DNA from: Legionella longbeachae
Lineage (GTDB): Bacteria; Pseudomonadota; Gammaproteobacteria; Legionellales; Legionellaceae
Length of the DNA stretch: 64,000 nucleotides
Direction of reading: 5' to 3'
NCBI RefSeq assembly: GCF_004283175.1
Contig: NZ_RXNW01000001.1
Location: forward strand, 341,675-405,674
This document shows, piece after piece, positions 18,094 through 28,752 of this stretch (the first letter of the stretch is position 1; each line of letters starts with the position of its first letter). Made by a program: the position numbers and the translations under genes. Below the pieces are notes generated by a model. The model searched no databases. It was given only the letters and a program-made list of their open reading frames with translations, and was not told where the DNA came from.

Positions 18094-19254
18094 TTATAGT
18101 TCACGTATTGTGGTTATCGTCATTGTTTGATTATGTAATTCGCAATTTCCAACTGCATAGGGTGATAATTCGCCATAAGAATAAAACCCTATTTGTGTTG
18201 AACCTTCAGGTAAAGCGGAAAAAGTAGATTCAATTTCCTCTTCAGTCCGGACCCCTAACAGAAGTCTTCTTCCTACACAGCTAATATCAATTGCAAGAAC
18301 CGGGCCTAATTTTTTATACCCATTTGAAAGCATACGATTGTTCGCTAAGTTTCCAGCTTCATGAGCACTCTCAATTAAGCGATCGAAATTTGCGCGCATT
18401 AATTGTGCATACCAACCAGTTGGGATATCCCCTGCAAAAACCAGCGATTGTTCTTTTTCATCAACGGCTAAAATGGTGCGGACTAATTGCATATCATCAG
18501 GAGCGTTAGGATCATGAATCGCCAAAGGATAAAGCAATCCTGATGAGGGTAATTCAGAAGCTTTTTCGCCTAAATATTCCTTATAAAGTTGCAGAGCAGG
18601 CCGATAGTCAAGTTCATATAAGATATTGGCTTCAGAGCGAGTGATCCGGCGGATGGGGCCAAAAATATCCCATCCTCCTTTTGAAGCGTGGCCAATTTGA
18701 ACTTTTGAACCATAAAACCCAACAGCAACCACGTAGTTATCGAGAATTTTATTATTTAATATGGTCCAGGTTTTTTGAAAATTGCTCCCATCACCTGCTA
18801 AGCCACCGGTAATAATTAAATTACTAGATTCTTTAGCTGTATTTAAACCCTTTACTAATTCAGATCCATTAACGTTCAGTCCATCAGAGAGTACAAAAAT
18901 ACTGCGTAATCGAGTATCTTTTAATTGATCCGCAATTAACATACCCGTATTTTTTGACTCGTTACTTTGATTTACTTTGGCTTTTGCAAGTTTTAAAGTC
19001 GTACGATCGAATTTTGCCACTACAACAGCAATACTGTGATCAAAAAGATAATTACCAAAAATTTCACCCGAGGTGGAGCAACCTATTATTTTTGATTGAG
19101 AATAAAAATCAGCTAATTGCAGTATTGGCATATGAAAATTATAAAATTCTGGGGCTGCGAAAATGAGAACCAGGGTATTTGCTGAATCGAGTTCAGGAAA
19201 TTGATTTAAGCTCCATCCTTTATTTTTAAAGAACTGAAATGCTTTAATTTCCAT
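18094..19254 (-). CDS. nosP: FIST-domain sensor, NosP-type nitric-oxide receptor
   Basis: 386 residues with FIST-N (~25-215; IIGCSTSGEIFGNYL, VFVLSDGLNVNGSELV-like and TGGLAGDGSNF) and FIST-C (~220-370; PSSGLLYPLAIHD, CVGRRLLLG, GFYSYGELSP, and a final CELHNQTMTI). NosP proteins are heme-binding FIST proteins that sense NO and control a co-transcribed kinase; the neighbouring kinase and c-di-GMP regulator give this assignment. Heme binding itself cannot be read from sequence. Start: ATG 19254 with AGAGG 5 bases upstream; the GTG at 19260 is too close to it. It is divergent from the RND operon across ~190 bases that should hold both promoters. Confidence 0.85.
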   Translation of the reverse strand: MEIKAFQFFKNKGWSLNQFPELDSANTLVLIFAAPEFYNFHMPILQLADFYSQSKIIGCSTSGEIFGNYLFDHSIAVVVAKFDRTTLKLAKAKVNQSNESKNTGMLIADQLKDTRLRSIFVLSDGLNVNGSELVKGLNTAKESSNLIITGGLAGDGSNFQKTWTILNNKILDNYVVAVGFYGSKVQIGHASKGGWDIFGPIRRITRSEANILYELDYRPALQLYKEYLGEKASELPSSGLLYPLAIHDPNAPDDMQLVRTILAVDEKEQSLVFAGDIPTGWYAQLMRANFDRLIESAHEAGNLANNRMLSNGYKKLGPVLAIDISCVGRRLLLGVRTEEEIESTFSALPEGSTQIGFYSYGELSPYAVGNCELHNQTMTITTIREL

Positions 19255-19445
19255 ACACACCTCTTGGCTTGTAATTTAACTTTTTGGTTGAATAAATTCC
19301 ATTATTTAGAAGTATAGTGGTTATCTTGTTTTTTTTCAGGGACAACGAAACATGAAATAATCATCGACCATAACGATTTTTTTGCTACCCAAACAAAAAT
19401 TCGATATGATGAGTTCGATTAATTTGTGGAAGGAACGAAGCTTTT

Positions 19446-20681
19446 ATGGAAGGAGAAACATCACCTGCCAAAAATAATAAAAAAATGGTGAGTTCTAAAT
19501 ATTGGCGAGAGCGATTTCCATCAGAGAACTTTTTAGGGGTGATTATCATTGTAATCACTTTGATTGCTTTGTTGTGGTTCTATATTGCCCATAAAAAACC
19601 AAAAGACATTGGCCCCAAACCTATACCTATAGTTGCTGGGGTTTCTACGACTCGCGACGTACCTATATACCTTTCTGCTTTAGGGACAGTAACACCAGTT
19701 TATACGGTGTCTGTTCAATCCCAAATCAATGGCATATTAATGAAAGTGCTTTTCAAAGAAGGGCAATTAGTCAAAAAAGGACAGTTACTGGCACAAATTG
19801 ATCAACGTCCTTATCAAGCCTTACTGACGCAGTATGAAGGAAACTTAAAAAGAGATTCTGCATTGTTAGCCAATGCCAAAATAGATTTAAAACGTTATCA
19901 AAAATTGTGGCAGGAAGATTCAATTTCACAGCAAACATTAGCGACGCAACAAGCATTGGTAGAGCAATATGAAGGAAATGTTAAATCGGATTTGGGGTTA
20001 ATTCAAAGTACTAAAATTAATCTCATTTATTGCAATATAACTTCGCCAATTGATGGACGAGTTGGATTACGATTGATTGATCCGGGTAATATTGTACAAA
20101 TATCAAATACACAAGCCATTGCTGTTGTTACTACTATGGATCCAATTACTGTGATTTTTCCTATAGCGGAAGATTATGTACCGCTAATAGCTCCAAAAGC
20201 TTATGGTGATAAGGAAATGGACGTTAATGTTTATGATAGGCAACAAGAACATTTGCTTGCAAAAGGAAAGTTGTTAGCTTTAGATAACCAAATCAGTACG
20301 ACTACTGGAACAGTAAGGCTAAGGGCTGTTTTTAACAATGAGGAAAAAAAATTATTCCCTAATCAGTTTGTTAATGTGAAAATCCTGGTTGATACATTAC
20401 ATGGTGCTACGGTTGTACCAACAGCCGCTGTCCAACACACAACTACAGAAGACTTTGTTTATATCATTAATTCAGATCATACCGTAACAACTCAAAAAAT
20501 TGTATTAGGCCCCACAAGTGGCGATGATACTGTGATTAAAAGTGGTTTATTACCTGGCAAAAAAATTGTAATTAATGGTGCTGATAAATTAATTAACGGA
20601 TCTAAGGTGCTGATACAAGCCGAGCATTCTCAAGAAATATCTGTTAAAACAGCAAGCATATCCGTTTCTTTGTTGGGGTGA
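19446..20681 (+). CDS. RND efflux periplasmic adaptor (MdtA-like)
   Basis: 411 residues: a short cytoplasmic lead, one TM anchor (~29-47), a lipoyl/barrel-sandwich half starting at the VSVQSQINGILMKVLFKEGQ region (~87-106), an alpha-hairpin (~130-190), the second half with TSPIDGRVGLR (~199-209), a beta-barrel (~225-310) and a membrane-proximal domain. The adaptor links the two inner-membrane permeases to the outer-membrane channel. The ATG at 19446 follows GGAAGGAA with longer spacing. The stop is 1 base before the next gene. Substrates are not predictable; MdtABC of enterics exports bile salts and some antibiotics. Confidence 0.88.
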   Translation: MEGETSPAKNNKKMVSSKYWRERFPSENFLGVIIIVITLIALLWFYIAHKKPKDIGPKPIPIVAGVSTTRDVPIYLSALGTVTPVYTVSVQSQINGILMKVLFKEGQLVKKGQLLAQIDQRPYQALLTQYEGNLKRDSALLANAKIDLKRYQKLWQEDSISQQTLATQQALVEQYEGNVKSDLGLIQSTKINLIYCNITSPIDGRVGLRLIDPGNIVQISNTQAIAVVTTMDPITVIFPIAEDYVPLIAPKAYGDKEMDVNVYDRQQEHLLAKGKLLALDNQISTTTGTVRLRAVFNNEEKKLFPNQFVNVKILVDTLHGATVVPTAAVQHTTTEDFVYIINSDHTVTTQKIVLGPTSGDDTVIKSGLLPGKKIVINGADKLINGSKVLIQAEHSQEISVKTASISVSLLG

Positions 20682-20682
20682 C

Positions 20683-23600
20683 ATGAGTATATCAGGCCCA
20701 TTTATCGTAAGAGCAATATCCACTTCATTATTAATGTTTGCTATCTTCCTTACAGGGGCTTTATCTTACAAATTATTACCTGTTTCTGCTTTACCTGAGG
20801 TTGAATATCCAACGATTCAAGTGTCTACGTTTTATCCTGGTGCCAGCCCAGATGTGATGAGTACAACGGTCACTGCACCACTTGAACGCCAATTCGGTCA
20901 AATGCCGGGATTGGATCAAATGACATCAAATAGTTCAACAGGCTCCTCGATTATCACCTTGCAATTTAATTTGGACATGAGTCTTGATGTAGCTGAGCAA
21001 GAAGTGCAGCAGGCTATTAATGCTGCAAGCAGTTACTTACCCACAGCTCTTCCCAATCCACCTGTATACAGCAAAGTAAATCCCGCAGATACACCTATTC
21101 TTACCTTGGCTTTAACTACAAATACCTTACCTTTAACCAAAGTCGAGGATTATGCGGAAACACGCCTTGTCCCTAAAATTTCTCAGTTATTAGGTGTTGG
21201 TTTAGTCAGCATAGGCGGGGGGCATAGGCCGGCAGTCCGCATCCAGGCAAATCCTGATGCTTTATCCGCTTATGGATTAACTATGGAAAACATACGAACT
21301 TTAGTTATGGCATCTAATGTTAATGCAGCAAAGGGAAATTTTGATGGGCCAAGGTTAGCCTATACAATTAATTCTAATGACCAATTATTATCTGCTGCTG
21401 ATTATCGACCATTAATCATCGCTTACCAGAACGGAGCACCTGTTCGTTTATCTGATGTAGCTCGTGTAATTGATGGATCAGAAAATGATATGCAAGCAGC
21501 ATGGATGAATAAAGAGCCCGCGATCATCATTAATATACAGCGCCAACCAGGAGCTAATGTTATCGAAGTAGCCCAACGCGTCAAAAAACTACTCCAGCAA
21601 ATGCGGGTAGCAATTCCTGCGGGTGTGGATGTAAAAATACTTACTGATCGTACCACCAGTATTCGTGCCTCGGTAGAAAATGTCCAATTGGAACTGCTTT
21701 TGTCAGTAGTATTAGTGGTGATGGTAATTTTTTTGTTTTTGCGCAAACTCTCCGCAACTATTATTCCAAGTATTTCAGTACCATTGGCACTTGTAGGTAC
21801 CTTAGGACTCATGTATTTGCTCGGCTTTAGTTTAAATAACCTCACATTAATGGGGTTAACCATAGCTGCGGGTTTTGTAGTCGATGATGCGATCGTCATG
21901 ATTGAAAATATTATGCGTTATATTGAGATGGGTGAAAAACCTATAGATGCTTCGCATAAAGGAGCTGCTCAAATTGGCTTTACCATTATTTCATTATCCA
22001 TTTCACTGGTTGCCGTATTAATTCCCTTACTTTTTATGGGAGATGTAGTAGGGCGGTTATTTCGTGAATTTGCACTGACTTTAACAATAACCATCGCGAT
22101 TTCCGCTTTTGTCTCTTTAACGTTGACTCCTATGCTTTGCTCTCGAATTTTAAAACCTCATAGTGAGAGTCATGTAACACGGTTAGAGCAGTTTTTAGAG
22201 AACAAGCTAAACTATCTTGTTGATTATTATAAGATTTCTCTGGGGTGGGTTCTTTCGCGACAAACATTAATATTATTGGTTTTTTTTATCACCGTAATCA
22301 TCACCAGTATCTTATTGTATCTTATCCCTAAAGGGTTTTTTCCGATTCAGGATACTGGGGTTATTCAGGGAGTTTCCGTAGCATCCGACTCTGTTTCTTT
22401 TAACGAAATGGCTAACCGTCAGCAAGCTTTAGTAGAAGCAGTACTTTCTGATCCTGCTGTAGAAAATGTTTCTTCATTTATTGGCATAGATGGCACTAAT
22501 GTTACCTTAAATAATGGACGCATTTTAATTAATTTAAAACCTTTAGATGAACGTCTTGGTGTCACCGAGGTGATGAATCGTTTGCGGTCTAAAGTTCAGC
22601 AGGTTGTAGGTGCAACTTTATACATGCAACCAGTGCAAGATCTAACAATAGATACACTAACAAGCCGTACTCAATTCCAATACAGCATTAGTGCCCCTGA
22701 TAAGGAAGAAGTTACTAAATGGTCTAATTTAATGTTAGAAAAAATGCATCAAATCCCCATTTTAAAAGATGTGAATACGGATCAACAAAATAATGGTTTG
22801 GTGACCGCAATTGATATTGATAGAGATACTGCATACAGACTTGGAATTACCATGCAGATGATAGATGATACTTTATATGATTCTTTTGGGCAGCGACAAA
22901 TATCCATTATGTTTACTCAACGTAACCAATATCGGGTTGTGTTGGAAGTGTTCCCTTCGTTACAAAGAGAATCAGTTGCTTTTGATAATATCTATATTAA
23001 TTCTACGATAACAACTACCCCAAACAGTACAGTAACTACTGCCCCTGTCCCTAATTCTCCTACAACATCTTATAGGGTGGCAAATCCATCAGTATCCAGC
23101 TCACTAAATCTTGGATCTACTACAGGGGTTAGTATCAGTGGTTCCGTACCCATCAAGGCTTTTGCCAATTTGAGACAACAAGTAGCGCCATTAGTAATTG
23201 CTCATAAGGATCAATTTCCCTCGGCAACACTCTCATTTAATCTTGCTCACAATGCTTCTTTAGGAGATGCTGTAACTCAGATAGAGGCCGCAAAGAACAG
23301 TCTGGGACTCCCATTGAGTGTAGAGGCTGATTTTCAGGGAACAACAAAAAGCTTCCAAAAATCACTTGCCAATCAAGGTTGGTTGGTATTTGCTGCTATT
23401 ATAGTTGTCTATATTATCTTGGGTGTGCTTTATGAAAGTTATATTCACCCCTTGACCATTTTATCTACTTTACCTTCTGCATCTATGGGGGCATTACTGG
23501 CATTATATCTCTCAGGGAATGAATTATCCATTATTGCTTTGATTGCAATTATTTTGTTGATTGGTCTTGTCCTAAAAAATGCGATCATGATGATTGATTT

Positions 23601-23913
23601 TGCCCTTGAGCAAGAACGCGAATACAAACGTAAACCTAAGGATGCAATTTATGAGGCTGCTTTATTACGTTTTAGACCGATTTTGATGACTACTATGGCC
23701 TCCATGCTCGGAGCAATTCCCTTGGCTTTAAGTCATGGCATAGGAGGAGAGTTACGTCGTCCTCTGGGTATTGCCATTATTGGTGGATTAATTGTAAGTC
23801 AGTTAATCACTTTATATACTACTCCTATTATTTATCTTACTTTTGATCGTATATCGCGTAAGGTAATGGGGCATGGTAAATACAATCCCGATACTTCGGA
23901 GGCTGGATTGTGA
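20683..23913 (+). CDS. RND efflux permease (MdtB-like)
   Basis: 1076 residues with the RND fold: TM1 (~10-28), a large periplasmic loop, TM2-6 (~330-480) including FVVDDAIVMIEN, whose Asp pair is the proton relay, a second loop, and TM8-12 (~895-1045) with GLVLKNAIMMIDFA. The start of the PATYP-like family signature PLPQ/ALPEVEYPTI is present near residue 34. One oddity is a Thr/Ser/Pro/Val-rich insertion at ~771-823 (NSTITTTPNSTVTTAP and following) that is absent from the paralogous next gene. It forms the first half of a heteromeric MdtB/MdtC-type pump. Confidence 0.9.
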   Translation: MSISGPFIVRAISTSLLMFAIFLTGALSYKLLPVSALPEVEYPTIQVSTFYPGASPDVMSTTVTAPLERQFGQMPGLDQMTSNSSTGSSIITLQFNLDMSLDVAEQEVQQAINAASSYLPTALPNPPVYSKVNPADTPILTLALTTNTLPLTKVEDYAETRLVPKISQLLGVGLVSIGGGHRPAVRIQANPDALSAYGLTMENIRTLVMASNVNAAKGNFDGPRLAYTINSNDQLLSAADYRPLIIAYQNGAPVRLSDVARVIDGSENDMQAAWMNKEPAIIINIQRQPGANVIEVAQRVKKLLQQMRVAIPAGVDVKILTDRTTSIRASVENVQLELLLSVVLVVMVIFLFLRKLSATIIPSISVPLALVGTLGLMYLLGFSLNNLTLMGLTIAAGFVVDDAIVMIENIMRYIEMGEKPIDASHKGAAQIGFTIISLSISLVAVLIPLLFMGDVVGRLFREFALTLTITIAISAFVSLTLTPMLCSRILKPHSESHVTRLEQFLENKLNYLVDYYKISLGWVLSRQTLILLVFFITVIITSILLYLIPKGFFPIQDTGVIQGVSVASDSVSFNEMANRQQALVEAVLSDPAVENVSSFIGIDGTNVTLNNGRILINLKPLDERLGVTEVMNRLRSKVQQVVGATLYMQPVQDLTIDTLTSRTQFQYSISAPDKEEVTKWSNLMLEKMHQIPILKDVNTDQQNNGLVTAIDIDRDTAYRLGITMQMIDDTLYDSFGQRQISIMFTQRNQYRVVLEVFPSLQRESVAFDNIYINSTITTTPNSTVTTAPVPNSPTTSYRVANPSVSSSLNLGSTTGVSISGSVPIKAFANLRQQVAPLVIAHKDQFPSATLSFNLAHNASLGDAVTQIEAAKNSLGLPLSVEADFQGTTKSFQKSLANQGWLVFAAIIVVYIILGVLYESYIHPLTILSTLPSASMGALLALYLSGNELSIIALIAIILLIGLVLKNAIMMIDFALEQEREYKRKPKDAIYEAALLRFRPILMTTMASMLGAIPLALSHGIGGELRRPLGIAIIGGLIVSQLITLYTTPIIYLTFDRISRKVMGHGKYNPDTSEAGL

Positions 23914-26900
23914 ATTTATCATCTTTATTTATTAAGAAACCCATAGCAACTATTTTGTTGGCGTTAGGTTTAAGTTTTGCGGGAATTCTTGCCTTTGATT
24001 TATTGCCTGTAGCTCCATTACCTCAGATTGATTTTCCGACCATTACTGTACAAGCCCAATTACCCGGAGGAAGCCCAGAAATCATGGCAACTTCGGTTGC
24101 TGCACCATTAGAACGACAAATAGGGCGAATCGCGGGAATTTCTCAGCTTACCTCTTCCAGTACTTTAGGGCAAACAAGCATTATCGTTCAATTTGATTTA
24201 TCACGTAATATTGATGGGGCAGCACGGGATATCCAAGCAGCAATTAATGCTGCAATGAGTCAATTACCTACAAATTTGACGAACAATCCGACTTATCGCA
24301 AGGTGAATCCTGCTGATGCCCCGATTATGATTCTCGCATTAACATCGGATAAGTTTACTCCTGGGCAATTATATGATGTGGCATCGACTCTGTTACAACA
24401 GAAAATTTTGCGTATTGAGGGAGTAGGTCAGGTAAACGTGGGGGGAAGTTCATTACCAGCAGTACGAATTGAAATAAATCCTACAGCTTTAAATAAATAC
24501 GGAATAGGACTTGGTCAATTAGGGACAATAATTGCAAATGCTAATGTGAATTTGGCAAAAGGACAACTCGTTCATGATCATACTGTTTCAGTAATTAAAA
24601 GTAATGATCAGATGCTCAAGGCATCAGAATATGCTCCGCTGATTATTAGCTTCTTCAATAACGAGCCTGTGCGGTTATCAGATGTAGCCCATGTCTATGA
24701 TTCTGTGGCTGATGTGCATACGGCTGGTTTAGCAAATGGAAAACCTGCGGTACTCTTGGTTCTATTCAAACAGCCAGGAGCAAATGTAATTAAAACCGTC
24801 GATCGTGTAAGAGAAATTTTACCGCAAATTGAGGCTTCTATGCCAAAAAACATCCAATTAAACATTTTAATGGATAGAACCTCTACAATTCGTACGTCAT
24901 TGCATGATGTAGAACTTACTCTACTTATTTCCATGTGTTTGGTTATTTTTGTTACATACCTTTTTCTTGGCAGTTTTAGAGCAATGATGGTTCCAGGTAT
25001 TGCTGTACCATTGTCTTTACTTGGAACTTTTGCTGTTATGAAATTATTAAATTACAGCCTTGATAATTTATCGCTTATGGCTTTAACCATTTCTACAGGA
25101 TTTGTTGTCGATGATGCTGTCGTGGTATTGGAAAACATTTCTCGCCATATTGCACTGGGTAAAAAACCATTCCAAGCTGCTTTTGATGGCTCCAGAGAAA
25201 TTGGTTTTACGGTACTCTCCATTAGTATTTCATTAATTGCGGTTTTTATTCCAATTTTACTGATGGGGGGGATTGTCGGCCGCTTATTTCGTGAATTTGT
25301 AGTCACGCTATCTATCGCCATACTAATTTCACTTGTTATTTCATTAACATTGACTCCAATGATGTGTTCCCGAATGTTACATGAAAATGAGGGGGAGCAA
25401 AGTAATTTTTTTATGCGTTTTACCGAACGAGTACGATTACGTTATGCTAATGGCTTACATTGGGCATTATTTCATCCAAGATTCATGTTAGTTCTTATGT
25501 TTGCTACGATTATTTTAACTGTTTATTTATTTATTATTATTCCCAAAGGTTTTTTCCCGCAACAAAATACAGACAGGATCGCAGGGACTTTGCGAGCAGA
25601 TCAAGATATCTCCTTTCAAGCCATGAGGAAAAAATTAAATCAATTCGTTTCAAAAATTAGTGAAGATACTGCTGTCGCAAATGTTGCAGCATTTATAGGA
25701 AGTGGTCCAGGGAATAATACAACAAATACCGGCACTGTATTTATCATGCTAAAACCACAAAAATCAGATAGTCCCACGAGTGAACAGGTTGTCAGCCGTT
25801 TGCGAAAAGAATTATCTTCAATTACTGGTGCAACCTTATATATGCAGTCTGCTCAAGATTTAACTATTGGTGGTAGAGCTGCTGCAGCCCAATTTCAGTA
25901 CACGGTTTCTGCGGATAATTTACAAGATCTTGCGATTTGGACTCCTCGTATCATGGAGCAGTTATCAAAAATTCATGGAATTGTTGATTTGAATAATGAT
26001 CAGCTTAATCATGGCTTACAAACCTATGTTAATGTAGATCGTGATACTGCATCACGTTTTGGCATTACGTCGCAAGAGATTGACCGAGTACTTTATCACG
26101 CTTTTGGGCAAAGTCAGATTTCGGTGATGTATATGCCAATGAATCAATATTATGTGGTCATGAATGTTGCTCAGAAATATTGGCAATATCCTTCTGTTTT
26201 AGATGAAATTTATGTCAAATCTGCGTCGGGTTACGAGGTTCCTTTATCTGCATTCGCTGAGTTTAAACCAGGATCTACTTTATTATCTGTAAACCATCAA
26301 GGCCTGGCTCCTGCGGCAACATTTTCATTTAATTTAATTCCAGGAAGTTCTCTTGGTGGAGTAGTAAATAAAATTACCGCAATGGTTAATAAATTAAATT
26401 TACCTCCGACCATGCGTGGCGCTTTTCAAGGTACTGCACAAGCGTTTCAAGAGTCTTTTGCAAATGAAAAATATTTGATTTTAACTGCTATCCTGGCAGT
26501 TTATATTGTACTTGGAATGCTTTATGAAAGCTTGGTTCATCCTATAACAATTTTGTCTACTTTGCCTTCAGCTGGGGTTGGAGCATTATTGGCATTGCTA
26601 TTATTTAAGTCTGATCTGAGCATTATTGCACTTATTGGGATGATTCTTCTGATTGGGATTGTTAAAAAAAATGCCATTATGATGATAGATTTTGCTTTAG
26701 AGGCGGAACGTCTGGAAAATAAATCCCCACGTGATGCGATCTATGAAGCAGCGCTATTGCGATTTCGTCCAATTATGATGACTACAATGGCAGCTATACT
26801 TGGTGCTATGCCATTAATCATTGGTTTTGGTGTGGGTTCCGAATTACGCCGTCCCTTAGGTATTGCAATAGTAGGAGGGTTAATTATGAGTCAATTATTA

Positions 26901-27008
26901 ACACTCTATACTACTCCTGTAATTTATTTAACATTGGATTCTGCTGGAATCAGGGTTCGTAATTTTATGAAACGGTTTAAATTAAGAGGTGCTTATGGAC
27001 ACTCGTAA
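23910..27008 (+). CDS. RND efflux permease (MdtC-like)
   Basis: 1032 residues, paralogous to the preceding permease and aligning throughout except for that gene's Ser/Thr-rich insertion. It keeps PLPQIDFPTI near residue 35, the relay segment FVVDDAVVVLEN (~395-406), the FxGTAQAFQESFANE-type element and GIVKKNAIMMIDFA near the C-terminus. The GTG start at 23910 overlaps the previous TGA by 4 bases, so translation is probably coupled. Together the two permeases should form an inner-membrane hetero-trimer, as in MdtBC. Confidence 0.9.
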   Translation: MNLSSLFIKKPIATILLALGLSFAGILAFDLLPVAPLPQIDFPTITVQAQLPGGSPEIMATSVAAPLERQIGRIAGISQLTSSSTLGQTSIIVQFDLSRNIDGAARDIQAAINAAMSQLPTNLTNNPTYRKVNPADAPIMILALTSDKFTPGQLYDVASTLLQQKILRIEGVGQVNVGGSSLPAVRIEINPTALNKYGIGLGQLGTIIANANVNLAKGQLVHDHTVSVIKSNDQMLKASEYAPLIISFFNNEPVRLSDVAHVYDSVADVHTAGLANGKPAVLLVLFKQPGANVIKTVDRVREILPQIEASMPKNIQLNILMDRTSTIRTSLHDVELTLLISMCLVIFVTYLFLGSFRAMMVPGIAVPLSLLGTFAVMKLLNYSLDNLSLMALTISTGFVVDDAVVVLENISRHIALGKKPFQAAFDGSREIGFTVLSISISLIAVFIPILLMGGIVGRLFREFVVTLSIAILISLVISLTLTPMMCSRMLHENEGEQSNFFMRFTERVRLRYANGLHWALFHPRFMLVLMFATIILTVYLFIIIPKGFFPQQNTDRIAGTLRADQDISFQAMRKKLNQFVSKISEDTAVANVAAFIGSGPGNNTTNTGTVFIMLKPQKSDSPTSEQVVSRLRKELSSITGATLYMQSAQDLTIGGRAAAAQFQYTVSADNLQDLAIWTPRIMEQLSKIHGIVDLNNDQLNHGLQTYVNVDRDTASRFGITSQEIDRVLYHAFGQSQISVMYMPMNQYYVVMNVAQKYWQYPSVLDEIYVKSASGYEVPLSAFAEFKPGSTLLSVNHQGLAPAATFSFNLIPGSSLGGVVNKITAMVNKLNLPPTMRGAFQGTAQAFQESFANEKYLILTAILAVYIVLGMLYESLVHPITILSTLPSAGVGALLALLLFKSDLSIIALIGMILLIGIVKKNAIMMIDFALEAERLENKSPRDAIYEAALLRFRPIMMTTMAAILGAMPLIIGFGVGSELRRPLGIAIVGGLIMSQLLTLYTTPVIYLTLDSAGIRVRNFMKRFKLRGAYGHS

Positions 27009-28605
27009 CCTATTTAGCTTGGGAAAGGCGAAGTCCAACCCGGAAATAGAGTGTAATCAAAAATTCCATATCACGTTGAGCCGCCACTTTTTATTAAAAA
27101 AATTTACAATTTTAACTTTTGGATTATTTTTACTGACTTCATGTATGGTTGGTCCTAATTATGTTCCTCCAAAACTAGTTGTACCACCGCAATTTAAAGA
27201 AGCCAAAGGAAAAAAAGTCATAGGAGCCAAGCGTAAAAATTGGAAACCTATTAAACCTCAAGATGATATAGAGCGGGGTGAGTGGTGGAAGATATTCAAT
27301 GATCCTGTATTAAATGAATTGGAAGATCAGCTTTATCATTACAACCAGAGCATTGTCAGTGCAGAAGCCAATTTTAGCCAGTCACTGGCGATTGTGGATC
27401 AAGCACGCGCTAGTTTATATCCAACCTTAATTGGTGCGGGTAGCCTATTTAGACAGCGGCAAGCAGGAGGATCTACAACAATTATCAGTTCCACAGGATC
27501 TAGTGAAGGTACGGCGACGACGAATATTATACCTACAGCGTCCGTAACAACTATTTATACTGGATTTTTGAATGCAAATTGGGAACCTGATATTTGGGGA
27601 GTAGTTCGCCGGACCATTGAAGCAAATCTTTCCTTAGCTGAATCGAATGAAGCTTTAATTGGCGTGACCCGTTTATCCGCTCAAGGTGCTTTAGCTCAAT
27701 ATTATTTTGAGCTTCGTACATTGGATAAAAGTCAAAAATATTTAAATGAAACAGTAATTGCTTATCAAAAGCTGTTACAGTTTATACGTAATCAATATGC
27801 CTCTGGTGTAGCTTCTCGTGCTGATGTAGTTCAGGCGCAAATTCAGCTTGAGACCGCTCAAGCATCCGCGATTAATAATGGTATTTTAAGAGGCCAATAT
27901 GAGCATGCCATTGCTGTGCTTATGGGAAGACCGCCTGCCTATTTTTCATTAAAACCCGCAATTGTAAGATTGAAACCGCCTCCAATCCCTCTGCAAGTGC
28001 CTTCTGAATGGCTTGAGCGTAGGCCGGACATCGCACAGGCAGAGAGATTGGTACAACAAGCAAGTGCATTGATTGGAGTGGCTATTGCAGCTTACTTTCC
28101 AACACTGACCTTGACAGGCACCACCAGTGCCGCAGGTCATAGTTTTCATGAGTTGATTCATAAACCATCAATTAGTTGGTCTGCTGGAATGCAAATAGCT
28201 GAGACTATATTCGATGGTGGATATCGTGCAGCAGGGGTACGAGCAACAAAAGAACAATATAGAGCTCAAGTGGCAAATTATCGGCAAGTGGTACTCAATG
28301 CATTTCAAGATGTTGAAGATAATCTTATTGCATTACGACTTTTGAAGCAGCAAAGCATGGTGCAAGATAAACAAACAGCTGATGCCATCTATGCACTTAA
28401 GCTCACTAAAAATCAATATAAGGCGGGAACTTTACCTTACGCTAACATACTTACCGCTCAGATTAGCGCACTGGCAGCAGAACAAGCAGCGACACAGATA
28501 GACGGATTGCAAATGGCATCGGCGGTGGGTTTAATTAAATCACTAGGAGGTGGTTGGGTCGCAAATACGGCTTTACCTCCTAAAATAAATAATCAAAAAA
28601 GATAG
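26995..28605 (+). CDS. Outer-membrane efflux lipoprotein (NodT/OprM family)
   Basis: About 536 residues. After a long N-terminal lead (~30 residues) comes a hydrophobic segment and lipobox LLTSC (Cys near residue 50), then the family motif MVGPNYVPP. Two TolC-like repeats follow, each with a coiled barrel region; ending motifs include WLERRPDIAQAERLV and NAFQDVEDNLIALR. It provides the exit duct for the adaptor/permease pair upstream. Start: ATG 26995 with AAGAGG 5 bases upstream, inside the end of the permease gene; GTG at 26989 is an alternative. The pre-lipobox extension is unusually long, but no better start lies closer to it. Confidence 0.88.
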   Translation: MDTRNLFSLGKAKSNPEIECNQKFHITLSRHFLLKKFTILTFGLFLLTSCMVGPNYVPPKLVVPPQFKEAKGKKVIGAKRKNWKPIKPQDDIERGEWWKIFNDPVLNELEDQLYHYNQSIVSAEANFSQSLAIVDQARASLYPTLIGAGSLFRQRQAGGSTTIISSTGSSEGTATTNIIPTASVTTIYTGFLNANWEPDIWGVVRRTIEANLSLAESNEALIGVTRLSAQGALAQYYFELRTLDKSQKYLNETVIAYQKLLQFIRNQYASGVASRADVVQAQIQLETAQASAINNGILRGQYEHAIAVLMGRPPAYFSLKPAIVRLKPPPIPLQVPSEWLERRPDIAQAERLVQQASALIGVAIAAYFPTLTLTGTTSAAGHSFHELIHKPSISWSAGMQIAETIFDGGYRAAGVRATKEQYRAQVANYRQVVLNAFQDVEDNLIALRLLKQQSMVQDKQTADAIYALKLTKNQYKAGTLPYANILTAQISALAAEQAATQIDGLQMASAVGLIKSLGGGWVANTALPPKINNQKR

Positions 28606-28752
28606 CGGCTGCTCGAGCAGATCATAGCTGATTGTCACTTGGCAACATGATGAAAAATAAATGAATTTTATTATTTAAACTGTGACTAAAATAATTGACT
28701 TCAATTTATTTACAGGATAGCATGGCCAATATTTACTCATTATGGGGGATTT

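Noticed and set aside
21423-21899. 158-codon minus-strand frame inside the MdtB-like permease
   Set aside because: An antisense shadow of a conserved RND coding region.
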